From Burhinus oedicnemus (lineage: Eukaryota; Chordata; Aves; Charadriiformes; Burhinidae), in the NCBI GenBank assembly GCA_008921705.1, contig VFFE01007623.1, positions 5,002-69,001 of the forward strand: a DNA stretch of 64,000 bases, in the 5' to 3' direction. Of the stretch, positions 12,889 to 39,499 are shown piece after piece. Each line of letters starts with the position of its first letter. The stretch's first letter is position 1. A program made the translations under genes and the position numbers. The notes under the pieces were generated by a model. It saw nothing but the letters and a program-made list of their open reading frames with translations, had not been told where the DNA came from and ran no database searches.

Positions 12889-13929
12889 GTGGAAAGGTTG
12901 CAATGTGCAAACTGAAGCCTGAGCTAATCCTTTTACAATGGCGTGGGACAGAGCTCCAGCTGTGTGAGCTGCACTGCTGACCCAAGCCAGCAAAAGGGAC
13001 AGGGTGGTCTTTGAAGAACCCATCTAGAAAAAAGACTTTTCTCCTGACATAATTTTTTTAATGGTTCTTTCTTGCCATCACAGGAGATATGACTGAAAGA
13101 TTATGCAGCTGGGTGCTCCTATTCACTACTCCTTTTTCCTCTGTAGGAAATACTGTTGCAACACTGTATCAACAATGTAGAAAACATCGGGGGTGGGGTG
13201 GAGGGGTGGACCTTAAGGAGGAGAAAGTGACATTCTTTAAATTAAAAACTGAAATAAACCAGGTTTCACTCAAACACATTCACAGTCTCACACTGGCAAG
13301 TGCAACCACCAGGCACCAGGTCAGCATGTTCAAGCTACCCATCCAAAATCCACGCATCATTAAGATTGTGCCCAGATAATAGGTCCGGGATCTGTTGTGA
13401 TGCCATGGAGAACAAGGGATGCCAGCTATCAAGTCCTCCTCATGTCTTGTGGGTTATTCTTGGGTTGGTGACCATGCACAGGATTTGGATACCTTTGTGT
13501 ATCTTTTTGGAACTGGCAGTATCTCCATCCTGTTCCAACTCTGGCAGTCATCTGGACTAATCACTTTGTCTCCAGATCTGAGTGTCTTGTGAAACAGCAG
13601 GTAGATGCCCTGCGGTCTCAATGACCTGCTAATCTGGATGTCATTAACACAGGCCATTCAGAGAGCCCTTCCCTTGCTGAGCGCTCCTGCTGGTGCCTCC
13701 ACACCCAGGCCTTCCCACTCCTTCTCCATTCACACAAATACGAACTTTTGTATTACAAGTCTTTACAGTGCTTCCTTGCACTTCCTTGCGGTTGCTGGAG
13801 ATCCTTCCTGGCCAAGGGACAGACCTAATCAATACTCAACAGCACCAGTAAGAGAACTAGGAAGGTGGGCCTTCTTCCCCCTTTCTCCTGAAGACCAGTA
13901 TTCAGTTTGGTTCATTTGTCCCTCAGGAT
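12889..13929. other. Intergenic DNA, nothing recognised
   Basis: No gene, RNA gene or clear repeat was recognised. The open frames in this stretch lack splice context and familiar protein motifs. Confidence 0.5.
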
Positions 13930-14372
13930 TCATGATTTAGGTCTCTTAGTTCCTAGCAGGGCACAGCAAGGGCAGCAGCTCCCTTGGGGCTGGCGGCCAG
14001 GACTGCGAGGGCTCCCCAGGGCATCACAGCAGGGCCTTACAGCCCAGGGCCCGTCCCACTCCCCAGCCAGGAGCAAGCCGGGGGTACCAGGGCAGCCCCA
14101 GCCCCAGGCACCAGGCACCTCCCCAGCTTGGGGACAGCCAAGGCTGGGCCAGGTCATGGGCCTGTGGGTGGGCCCAGCTCAGGGTGGGGGCCATGGCTGG
14201 GCAGGGCAGGGCTGTGGGGAGCTGGAGACCGGTCCTCCTGCAGCATCACTGGGGCAGGGGCTGACGGCCTCCAGGGGCTGACATGGGGTCCTGGGCCATG
14301 GGCAGGTGAGGGCAGCTCCGGGGGGCTGACATGGGGCAGCCAAGGCCAGTGGTGCCCTCGGGGCCCTGACAA
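13930..14372. repeat. GC-rich low-complexity block with recurring GGGGCTGAC
   Basis: About 440 bases are far richer in G and C than the surroundings and are built from CAGGGC, GGGGCT and CCCAGCC-like words. GGGGCTGAC recurs at 14257, 14274 and 14322, twice extended to GGGGCTGACATGGGG. The block opens long frames on both strands (for example 13984-14451), but their products are biased towards Gly, Pro, Ala and Gln and look like composition artefacts. It reads as a decayed minisatellite-like tract. CpG is not notably abundant, so it is not a typical promoter island. Confidence 0.5.
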
Positions 14373-17300
14373 TCCCATAGATATTTTTGAGCTGTCATCA
14401 CCCTTGTATTTGGTCAGTGACCCTCTAGAGGTTTTTCAAAGAAGACTCTAATGTGACATAAAAATTACATTTGATATTTAGAAATGGTAATTGGAAGAGA
14501 TAAGGTTTACAGAAACCAAAGTGAGAAGCATTAGTGCCTTCTTCAAAGTATAATACTAATGCTGCTTAATATAAGAGCCATCTTGACTAGGTGCCTATTT
14601 GGATTTAGGCAATTACCAGCTTACCAGTTCAAACCGGTTCGAAATGAGAATGCACAGCATCCAAGATTTACTGATGTGTCTATTTCATTTCTTCTTGCTG
14701 CTGTAAGTCTCTCTTCTTTTGTCTTCACCTTCTGTTACTTTGAGCTTGCCTACAAGAGAAAAGCACACTCATAAAATTGCAGTCTTCTTGTAAACCAATA
14801 CAGTTAACTCCAGGCATTCGTGCAGTGTTCAAAGAAGGGCAGTAGATGGGTATGCACAACTTTCTCCTATTGAGCGACATCGTATTATAATTTTTTTGGC
14901 AAGGGACTACATTTTTAATACTTGTAGGAATGCAGTGGAAGCCAATACCTTGCACAGAGGCTACACAGAGTCCTGCTCCTGCTCTATGTGTGCTGCAGAC
15001 CAGGCTGCCTTGGGTAGGAAAAAGGCAGTTGCTGCAGTGTGAAACAGCCTGCTTCACAGCACATGCCAGAACTTAATGGCAGCAGAGGCTGGTGTTTTGG
15101 TGGGACATGCTGACTGTTAACTCTGACATGTTACCTCTGTCCAGCCGATTGTGGCTCCTGCTGAGGTCAAGGCCATGCCCCCAACCTTTCTTCCCATTTG
15201 GAGGACACAATCTGCAGAAGAAGCTGCTGGACTCTCTCTGTTCTGGTGTAGGAAAATTTATTGCTTTGCAAGTTCTTCCTGTTCCTAATTGACCTGATCT
15301 AACCTGAAATAAGCCATTTGTATTCCTGCAAAGGAATACCAGGGTATCCACATGGCCTTTTGCCCAGGTTTAACATAATTTCTTTCAAGCAAACTGCTTA
15401 TTAATAGTAGTGCAACTTTCCTGTGCAGGCAAGCCCTTAATCTAATTGGAACATGGAAAACAGCATTTGGGAAGACAAAGCCGTGTGTAAACGGGGAGTA
15501 AGAAAGGGAGGCAATGTAATTTGGAGTCCAGTGGGTATGATGGAGAGATCTGAATGCAGAGAGATAAAAGTGATTAAGGTTTTTAAAATCCAAGCTAGCA
15601 AGGAATCTAGGGATACTAAAAATAGAACCTGACTCAGAACTTTTCAATGTTCATAGAACTGCCATCTTCTTTCCATGCATTCTCCCACTCGGGACAATAA
15701 CCCTTGCCATTTTAGTCAAAACCCACTCTCCCTTCCATCTCCTACAACTCTGAGCCACAGAAAAAGCCCAACATGGTTCTGACAGTGCACATGCTGGAGC
15801 ATTCAGTTAGTGCTGCCTCACAGTAACAATATTTAATACTTCAAAATCTCTCTCATTTAATATGAAGTACTAGCAACTAACCTTGGGCAGCTCTCAGGTC
15901 ACTGGCTCCTGGGCTCTGACCCCAGTGCAAGAATTATCTCTTATTGGCCTAAGCTGCAAGGAGCTCTTCTCAGAGCAACGCCCTGGGGAAGAGTTCAACA
16001 TGGTGACGAAGAAAAAAACTATGTGAAATTCATGGGCTCATTCTTTCCCATGTCTGATCCTTGTGTAACGGAAGAAATAAGGACAAAACTATGCTTGTAC
16101 TTCCTCAGTTCCCACAAAAGTCTGTGTCTACTTGATCTTGTCACTATTACAGAAAAGAAAAAGAGCCTTGAGTGCTGCTTCAGATAAGGACTAGCATGTG
16201 TTTGAAATAGCCAAATCCTCTCTGCGTATCCCTATTCTAGAGTCATAGCTCGTAAAACTTTTCTGATTCTGTCTCTCCTTTCTGTAAAGTCTGTTTTCTG
16301 TAAACAGTCTTTTGTGGCTTTTCAGGGCAAGATGTGAATGTCTTTGAAGTTTTCAAACACACTCCAGGCATCTTTTCAAAGAGTCATCATGAAACTGCTC
16401 TTCATCAAGGCCTCCCCAATCAATTATGTACATTCTGTCAGCCTCTAACAGTCTAGCAGCATGGAGAGACATGGGAAGGGGAGCCAGCAAGGCTTGGGTG
16501 GCAGTACACTAGCCAAAGAACAGAGGAGCTCTTAATCAGATTGCTTTTCAATTCTTCAGGTATGTTAAAGGCATAATGTCCTGTGTAAGACTTAGGGTAG
16601 AGGTGTACTCAGCATAGGCAACAATAGAACAAAGTGTTGCAGCATAGCAGAAAATTTTGTAAATATTCTGTCAAATGCTCTCCAGGCACAGTTTAATAAT
16701 AATGTTTTTTTTATTATTAGCAACTTCCTTTATTCCTTAGAGTAAGATTTTGTATCAAAACAGAGACAAAAGGACCCAAACCAGAAAACCAACTGTGCAC
16801 ATTTTGGCTAAAATACCTAATGTAACTCTACAGGCAACAGAAAACTGCCCAGATTTTCCTGAGGTTCCCCATTGACAACCATGGTTTCCCCTCTGAGTCC
16901 CATGGTTTGTGTAATAAGCACCCCAGTGCATTCCGTGAGAAAATGTGGGTGCGCATCCTGTCCTCTGCTGTTCTGAGCCTGCCTACCTGGAGAAGGAAGC
17001 TGCGGCTCCGCACAGGCTTCTTCAGCAGCAGTGCTAGCTGCAGCAGCTCCAGGCCCTTGTCTTCCCTGCCTGGGGCTAGGTACCCTTGCTCTTGTTGGAC
17101 TGGCCATAGGTGTTTGTGTAGCCACCCCAAGCAGACTGAAAGACTGATACAGGTGAAAAACAACACCCTCTCCCCACTGGTTTATTTGAGAGGCTGAAAT
17201 GAGCTGGGGGTGCAGACTGAGGTAGGGACAATGTAAGCTGGCAACGCCAGTGAAAGAAATGCTTGGATTAAGTGTACTGGCTTTGCCCTGCACACTGAGT

Positions 17301-20300
17301 TAAGGCATGTATGGTGGGAAATACTCACTAAATTGAAGAAACTAACTGACTACAAAACAATATCCCACAGACACTTCTCTGGGCAGAGAGTTGACTTAGG
17401 CGGGTTTTTTTTCTACCCCTATGAACAGACAGAGTTATTTTAAACTCAGATCAGTTCCTTCATTCGCTGCACTGACTGGCATCACTAACAGCTATACTGG
17501 GATAGCCGAGGGGACACCTTGAGGACAGGAAGAAATGGCAAGTGCTGGGAACTGCCTACACCAGTACTGCTGATGAGAGAAATGTCTGACGAACGAACGA
17601 CAGCCTCCCAGACATGAGGAACCAGGGAAGGCCATCCAATGCAACAGGCCTGGTTTTTGTTTTGAAGTTAGTGGAAGGGTGCCAGCTTTAAAAATGCTTT
17701 TCCACTTTATTCTGCCACATAAATTGCTTTTACATACATTATTTTAAAACTTATCCTTTGGTCCAAAGAGTTTTGTAGTCACTAATGTAGGGAAATCCAG
17801 AGTTTGTAGTGAAGGCTTCACTAACAGTCTATCAATGGTTGCACGTGGTTCTTCTTTTCATGTTACTCCTCCAAGTCATTAAGACTCTGCCTTTTGATGC
17901 CCAAAAATGTCCCTAGAAATCTGGGAACTGATCAGATGCAGCATTTAAAAATTATGTTGTTAAAGGCAGATCTATGATATTATGGAGAGATATACACCGT
18001 TGACTAAAGACTGTTTCTCGGTCCCTTTGCTAATTTATGGCTGGATAACATTAATGTTGTATTTTTTATTGCCCTGTCAGCTTGCAATATGAAAGACTTA
18101 AAAAAATATGGTATGTGGTCCTAGTCTCATAGCTAGCTCTGCAGAAGAAGAAACAAGTTTTCAGTACCGCAACCTGAGAATTATATCCATAGTATGTTTT
18201 ACTTTTTATCACACTCTGGACTTCAGAGCCTAAGTCTGAGTTGCCTTGCTATTAGTAAAATACCTCCTTCCCTTAGAAGTAAGCCCACAGTTCTGTAAGA
18301 TGCGAAATCTCCTTGTTAAGATGTCTAGTACCATACGACCTGTTGGTAGTCTCAAAACAGATAAGGAATCTCGTGTATGCAAGGCCAGCATCTATCAGCT
18401 TTGGGTAAAAATATTCTAAAAGGCAGCTACAACTTCATAAACAGTGTTGGCTTTACAACCCACGCTGCTTAGTGGCAATCTAGGATACTGCTTTCCTAAC
18501 GCGCAGCAACGATCTCCTCAATACTCAGAAAGCTGTATCTATAGCTATTTTGAGGCTAACAGCATAGCCTTTTGGAACGCCTACCAGATGAGGCTCTGTA
18601 GGTGAGGGAATAGCAAATCTGGAAACCCTGCTAGGATTTAAGAACTGAGTGTCCAAGCACCCAGCAGTGTCAGGTTTTAAGCAGTTTTGTTTGAGTCTAT
18701 CAGCAAAAACTTACCGAGTTTAACAGTGAGCAGGATCTGTGAGGACTCCAGTGTTAGCTTAATGCTTGACTCAAGTGCTCATTAGCTGCTGAAGTTCCTC
18801 CAGCAAATTGTCTCTGAGTCAGCTGCAGCAGAATAAAAAGTGAAACTGAGAGTACATAGTCCTGCCTAATGCAGATTTTAACTTAATAACAAAGGGAAAA
18901 CTGACTTCCCTAAGCCATGGGAGCACTTGCGTGCCTGTAGCAGAAGACTCCAACCTTCTAATTTGCTCTGCCTTGGGTGGACTGTGTGGAAGCACACTGC
19001 CAGCATGACACAGTATGACACACACAGGCCCCTGTACTAACCTGTCATGGAGGCAAGTGGGCCCACCTGCTTTCCTGACTGCAGGATCAGGAATTAAATT
19101 ACTGTGATACTTCTAAAACCTGTACAGTGAAGGAGGACTAATTAATGTCATTTCCTAGTGCATATGAATTATATCAAACAATGCTCTTGTTTACAAAAGC
19201 ACTGCAGACATTGTAGGGATGTAAACATTGCAGAATTGTTTAAAATTTAGAATTGTTCACAAAGTTGTAAGAAGAAAAGGAATGAAAAGATTTATTTGAA
19301 ATTTGCTTTCAGAAAAACAAAATTTGGGCCCAAGTCCAATAACAGCTTTTTAAAAAAGATAGAATCTTTTTTTTTTTTCTTCTTTTAACTGTCAGGCAGC
19401 CTTGGTGAACACACCTGCAAGCATTTAAATGATATAAATAGGTGCACCTGGGTAAGAAATACAAGTATAAACCTTTAACTTTGGAGCTGTAGCTGGCTGA
19501 AGAAGCATTATGGAAGACCAAAGCAGAAGAATGGTAAATGTTTTGCTTAAGGACAGACCTTGTCCTGTACAGAACTGGCTGGTTTGTCTGTGAGAAGGAG
19601 CATGTGTTGCACATTGAAGGATTTGTCCATGGGTGTTTAAATCTTGTCGGGCTTAATTTCTGGAATGGAAGGACTTTGGCTCTAGTGCTCCAACTTTAAG
19701 GGCAGCTATGTGAAAGAACTCTGTGTTCAGGAAAAACTAGGTAAAGATAGGTGTTTTTATGTGTAAGTACTGTGGAAAAGTTTTCTCTTGATTTTAAATC
19801 CCACACTGAATCTAGCCATCCTTCTGGAGTATGACTCCTCCTTGTACTTTCTTGTTGGAAGAGGCAGGAGCCCAAGGAGGAAGGAAATGGAGAAATAATT
19901 GCTATGTGTGGATCAAGGACAACCAAACCCTATGTCCTTTTCCTTGTGACTTAGTAGCCTCAGAGGTATCCTGATCCTGTAAGCGTGTTTGTCAGTACTT
20001 TTACTGACCCAAATTCAAGGGAACGGCTCTAGTATTTTCTGTGTCAGCAGGATGTGATGTGATGGAAGGGTATGGGGGTGTTTCTCTGTTTTGAAAAGTG
20101 ACAGGTAACTTAATGCTTGTTTGACTGGCATTTTACAGGCTAACAGTAAACATGAGCCCTAATGAGTCCAAGGTGGGGCTTTCTGTGGATGTAATGGATA
20201 GCTTGGTAAAACTGTTACTACAAGGGAAATAGGGGTGACCTTTGGCATCTCAATAGATTTAATGGCTAAAGAAGGTTTTAGGGGAAAAATGATGAATGTC

Positions 20301-20689
20301 TGGAGTAACTAGTGTTGACCACCAACACTGATGTGTTGGGGCGCGTGGCTCACAGCGATGTGCTAATCCACTGGACAGCAGGCATAGCGGATCATTTCAT
20401 GGCCATGTAGGCACTGCCAGTGCCCCAAGTTAGCGTGCCTGCATCTGCGCCGAGGGCAGCGAGCTGGGACTGTCCACGGTGGGTGAGAGGGGCTGCCTGA
20501 AAAAGGCTGAGGTGACAGAACCACTCGAGAATCATGCAGAACCTAACGCCAGGATGCACAGCGGGGCCTGTAAAGGGAAGGAGCCCGAGTTCCTGCCCTG
20601 CAAAGGCACCGTGTGGGGACGTCTGTGGGGCAAAGCAGGAGGCTGGTGCGTTTGTGGGTAAGGCAGCCCCTCCCCCGCTGACCATACTC
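14373..20689. other. Intergenic DNA upstream of DDX3, no gene recognised
   Basis: Ordinary AT-rich avian intergenic sequence. No homology to a known protein was recognised in either strand's open frames, and no RNA gene was found by eye. The largest frames (16817-17293 on the minus strand and 19309-19614 on the minus strand) have unremarkable products. Confidence 0.55.
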
Positions 20690-20842
20690 CCAGCTCCCGC
20701 TCTAGGTGACACTCAAGCCGGACGGGCCCATCAGCGCGCCACTACTAGCGCCCTCCTCCTTCCCTCGCCGCACCCGGGCCCCACGCCGCGGGCTCGCCGC
20801 GCCTCCATTAGCACCTACGCCACTGCGCCGGGGGAAGCGCGC

Positions 20843-20853
20843 AAGATGGCGGC
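20843..20853 (+). promoter_or_regulatory. YY1-like site
   Basis: AAGATGGCGGC matches the strong YY1 motif. In many CpG-island genes this motif lies just downstream of the start site, so a second upstream start or a divergent transcript near 20830 is possible (inference). A related AGATGGCGG lies in intron 1 near 21916. Confidence 0.5.
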
Positions 20854-20872
20854 GGGCGCCGGCCGGGCCGCC

Positions 20873-20880
20873 CACGTGAC
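20873..20880 (+). promoter_or_regulatory. E-box (USF/MYC type)
   Basis: CACGTGAC contains the palindrome CACGTG with the flanking AC preferred by USF1/2. It lies 25 bases after the YY1-like site within the island. Confidence 0.45.
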
Positions 20881-20930
20881 CTCGAATCCGACTCCTTCTA
20901 GAGACATCTCAGCCGCGCGCGCCAGGGCGC

Positions 20931-20940
20931 TCTCGCGAGC
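20931..20940 (+). promoter_or_regulatory. TCTCGCGA element 1
   Basis: TCTCGCGAGC matches nine of ten bases of the palindrome TCTCGCGAGA. This CpG-island promoter element is reported to be bound by BANP and earlier linked to Kaiso (ZBTB33). It is the most upstream of five copies. Confidence 0.6.
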
Positions 20941-20988
20941 ACGCCGAACAAAAGGCGAGGGCGGCGGGGGGGGAGGTTGGTGTCGTGA

Positions 20989-20998
20989 TCTCGCGAGA
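20989..20998 (+). promoter_or_regulatory. TCTCGCGA element 2 (perfect palindrome)
   Basis: TCTCGCGAGA is an exact match to the ten-base palindrome bound by BANP in a methylation-sensitive way (known). It is the only perfect copy in the cluster. Confidence 0.7.
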
Positions 20999-21108
20999 CC
21001 GCGTGGCCGTTCTACCTCCCCGCCCGCGGAGAGCGGGCCTCCGTGGGGGAAACCTCGCGCTATCGCCCGGGAGACCCAGCGGGTGCCGCGCGGGCCCGGC
21101 GTTCCAAG

Positions 21109-21118
21109 TCTCGCGACA
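21109..21118 (+). promoter_or_regulatory. TCTCGCGA element 3
   Basis: TCTCGCGACA matches nine of ten positions of the palindrome, with the CGCG core intact. Confidence 0.55.
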
Positions 21119-21173
21119 CCTCCGCCTCCGGAGCGCCCTTCACCGAGGGCTGAGCTGTGGAGGCCGGCGCAGG

Positions 21174-21183
21174 TCTCGCGATA
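21174..21183 (+). promoter_or_regulatory. TCTCGCGA element 4
   Basis: TCTCGCGATA matches nine of ten positions. It has the same variant end (ATA) as the next copy, 51 bases downstream. Confidence 0.55.
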
Positions 21184-21224
21184 GTTCCCCTTCCACCCCC
21201 CGCCGGCGCAGCGCCGTCGGTTTC

Positions 21225-21234
21225 TCTCGCGATA
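21225..21234 (+). promoter_or_regulatory. TCTCGCGA element 5
   Basis: TCTCGCGATA again, about 100 bases upstream of the TATA box. It is the copy closest to the predicted start site. Confidence 0.55.
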
Positions 21235-21326
21235 GCGCCGGGCAGGAGGAGGGGAAAGGGAGCGCGCGGGCAGGGGCGGTAGCGTGCGCGGTGAAGTCAG
21301 CGCGCGCCGCCGGGGGAGGCGGGGAC

Positions 21327-21334
21327 TATATAAA
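21327..21334 (+). promoter_or_regulatory. DDX3X: DDX3 core promoter TATA box
   Basis: TATATAAA lies within a GC-rich context. A TCAGTC initiator-like sequence at 21359-21364 has its A at 21361, 34 bases from the first T of the box, so transcription probably starts there. This gives a 5' UTR of about 109 nt. A TATA box inside a CpG island is a less common promoter type. Confidence 0.75.
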
Positions 21335-21360
21335 GGCCGGGGCCGAGGCGGGGGGGGCTC

Positions 21361-21469
21361 AGTCAGGAAAGCGATTCGTGGTGGACGAGCGGCAGCAGCG
21401 GCGAGGCCCCAGCCCGGCGAATCTGAATTTCTCGAGGCGGAGCGGGATACCCCGAGACGATCTCTCGTT
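21361..21469 (+). other. DDX3X: DDX3 5' UTR (predicted)
   Basis: About 109 bases lie between the predicted initiator and the start codon. No upstream ATG is present, so no upstream open frame competes. The start context is GTTATGA, with G at -3 but A at +4, a moderate Kozak match. The 5' end is inferred from TATA spacing. Confidence 0.65.
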
Positions 21470-37048
<15,579 letters not shown>

Positions 37049-37429
37049 GTCTGCTTGCAGCAGATATCCTACCAAACAAGCTAATATGGAAACCACATGT
37101 AACTTAGCCAGACTATACCTTGTGTAGCTTCAAGAACTCGCAGTACATTACCAGCTGTGATTCTCCACTGAAATTTTTTTTAAGGGAGCTCAAGGTCACA
37201 AGATGGAAACAAAGGAACAAGTAGCCCTATCTTGAAGGTGGTTTTGAAGACTCTATTGCTGTAGTCAGGATTAACTCCCCTCCCACCCATCCCCACCCAG
37301 GAACTGCATTTATAATTTTGTGACTGAGGATCATTTGTTTGTTAATGTACTGTGCCTTTAACTTTAGACAACTTTTATTTTGATGTCCTGTTGGCTCAGT
37401 AATGCTCAAGATATCAATTGTTTTGACAA

Positions 37430-37435
37430 AATAAA
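37430..37435 (+). terminator. DDX3X: Proximal poly(A) signal 1
   Basis: AATAAA about 380 bases after the stop codon. It could give a short 3' UTR isoform lacking the Pumilio and AU-rich words. Confidence 0.5.
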
Positions 37436-37579
37436 AATTACTGAACTTGGGCTAAAATCAAACCTTGGCACACAGGTGTGATACAACTTAAACAGGAATC
37501 ACTGATTCATCCATAATATTACAAAGAAAAACTTATGCGGTAGCCTGCATTAGGGCTTTTGGTATTTGCAGATTTGAAA

Positions 37580-37585
37580 AATAAA
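37580..37585 (+). terminator. DDX3X: Proximal poly(A) signal 2
   Basis: AATAAA about 530 bases after the stop codon. It is a second candidate for early cleavage. Confidence 0.4.
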
Positions 37586-38205
37586 ACATCTTGAAGCATA
37601 TCAATGCAATTAGTTTCTAATGTGGCAAAACTGTACTAAGTTAAAGTTCTGATTTGCTCACTCTATCCTGGATAGGTACTTAGAACCTGATAGCCTTTAA
37701 TAAGCCATTCCAGTCATGATGAGATGATGTATGGATACATGCATACATTAAAAGCACTGTTTTTGAAGTTAATGCAAGTAAATACAGCAATTCCTTTTTC
37801 AATATTTAGGCAGATCATTAATGTGAGCTAGCCAAATGTGGGCAGAACATTACAGGGAACGTTTAAAGGTCTGATAACTTGAAATAGTTTTTAGGAGAAT
37901 TCATCTATTTAGACTTTTTAAAAATGCCTGCCATATGAAATTGAAATGGTAGAATGGCTGACCATGGCAGTGATTGGTCCTCCTTAAGGGCCTGACTGAA
38001 TTTTTGGTCTAATAACGCATGCTAGTGTTGATGTTTTTTGGTCAAGAGGGTATGAACAGGAAGAATTATGCAGCAGGCTTTATTTTAATGCAGATTCACA
38101 TTACTCTGTTCAAGCTGCGTGGAGATGTTAAACTGGCTTACTGTAGACTTTGTAAAATGGCTCCAGAAGAGTAACAAACAAACCTGAGATCACAGAGGTT
38201 GGAAA

Positions 38206-38213
38206 TGTACATA
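38206..38213 (+). promoter_or_regulatory. Pumilio response element
   Basis: TGTACATA fits the Pumilio consensus UGUANAUA. It lies in the distal part of the 3' UTR, so only long isoforms would carry it. Confidence 0.45.
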
Positions 38214-39470
38214 AACTGCACAAGGTTTCAATTCTGCTATTAAAGTGCAGTTTTAGTCAGTTTTAGTTGCATAGGTTTCCATTGTATTTATAGTCTGTTT
38301 ATGCTAAATCTGGCCAAAGATAAGTATTGTCCACCAGAAAAATGCCTCTGCCACTTGGAATTTCTGTGCTAATTTTGTGGCCAGAGCAGTTAACAACTAA
38401 GCTACAGTGGCATAGGAAAATGGCAAAAATCTCCTAAAGTGCAATAGATTTTTTCAAGTGTATTGTGCCTTGTTCTAAAACTTTTATTAAGTAGGTGCAC
38501 TTGACAGTATTGAGGTCATTTGTTATGGTGCTATTTCAAGTCTAGGTTTAGGCCCTTGTACATTTTGCCCATAACTTTTTACAAAATACTTCTTTTATTG
38601 CACATTCAGAGAATTTTATATATGTCTTGTGTGCGTGTCCTTAACTTCCAATCTTATTTTGTCTCTTGGAGATTGAACGCAGCTTGTTTAAGGAGAAGGA
38701 AATAGATTCTAAAACTTATTTGGGACCATGGGAATGATAGCTGGGAAGAAAACTATTTGCACACGACAGATTTCTAGATACTTTTTGCTGCTAGTTTTGT
38801 GTAATATTTATTGAACATTTTTGACAAATATTTATTTTTGTAAGCCTAAAAGTGATTCTTTGAAAGTTTAAAGAAACTTGACCAAAAGACAGTACAAAAA
38901 CACTGGCACTTGAATGTTGAATGTCACCGTATGCGTGAAATTATATATTTCGGGGTAGTGTGAGCTTTTAATGTTTAAGTCATATTAAACTCTTAAGTCA
39001 AATTAAGCAGACCCGGCATTGGCAGTATAGCCATAACTTTCTGATAGTAAAACAAAAATTGGCAACTTAAAATTAAACATGCCAAGGTTTTGATACACTT
39101 GTCTTAAGATATTAATGAAACACTTCTAAACACTGATGTGAAGTGTCCAGATTCTCAGATGTTTGTTGCGTGAGTTTTGTTTAGTTGTGTGGTTTTTTTT
39201 TTTCAGTGAATGTCTGGCACATTGCAATCCTCAAACATGTGGTTATCTTTGTTGTATTGGCATAATCAGTGACTTGTGCATTTTAGCAAGTTTTATCAGC
39301 CAGCAATATTTTTCAGTTCAGATACAAGGATTCAAAACAATATGCAAGAATGGATTTAAACTTGCTGAATGTGAAAATTGAACTTCAAGTCACTGTAGGT
39401 TTAGAATTGCTTATTGTATTAGTTTAGATGCTAGCACTGCATGTGCTGTGCATATTCTTGATTTTATTAA

Positions 39471-39476
39471 AATAAA
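39471..39476 (+). terminator. DDX3X: Distal poly(A) signal
   Basis: AATAAA in the context TTATTAAAATAAAAAAG, followed by GT-rich sequence after about 30 bases. Position and context fit the main DDX3X 3' end of other vertebrates as I recall it. Confidence 0.75.
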
Positions 39477-39499
39477 AAAGTTGAACTGCACAGTCTATT

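Larger units (their letters stand above)
37049..39495 (+). other. DDX3X: DDX3 3' UTR
   Basis: About 2.45 kb of AT-rich sequence follows the stop codon up to just past the distal poly(A) signal. It contains a Pumilio-type TGTACATA (38206-38213) and AU-rich TATTTATT-like words near 38805 and 38829. The end near 39495 is inferred from the signal at 39471. Length agrees with the long 3' UTR known for vertebrate DDX3X. Confidence 0.75.

Noticed and set aside
13984..14451. 155-codon Gly/Pro/Gln-rich frame
   Set aside because: Created by the GC-rich low-complexity block; competing frames of similar size exist on both strands.
462..20690. Search for the USP9X 3' end upstream
   Set aside because: No peptide resembling the ubiquitin protease C-terminus was recognised, and no strong transcript end could be tied to it.
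20534..21184. 216-codon frame in the DDX3 CpG island
   Set aside because: It runs through the promoter elements, is rich in Arg, Pro and Ala as expected of CpG-rich sequence, and has no homology I recognise.
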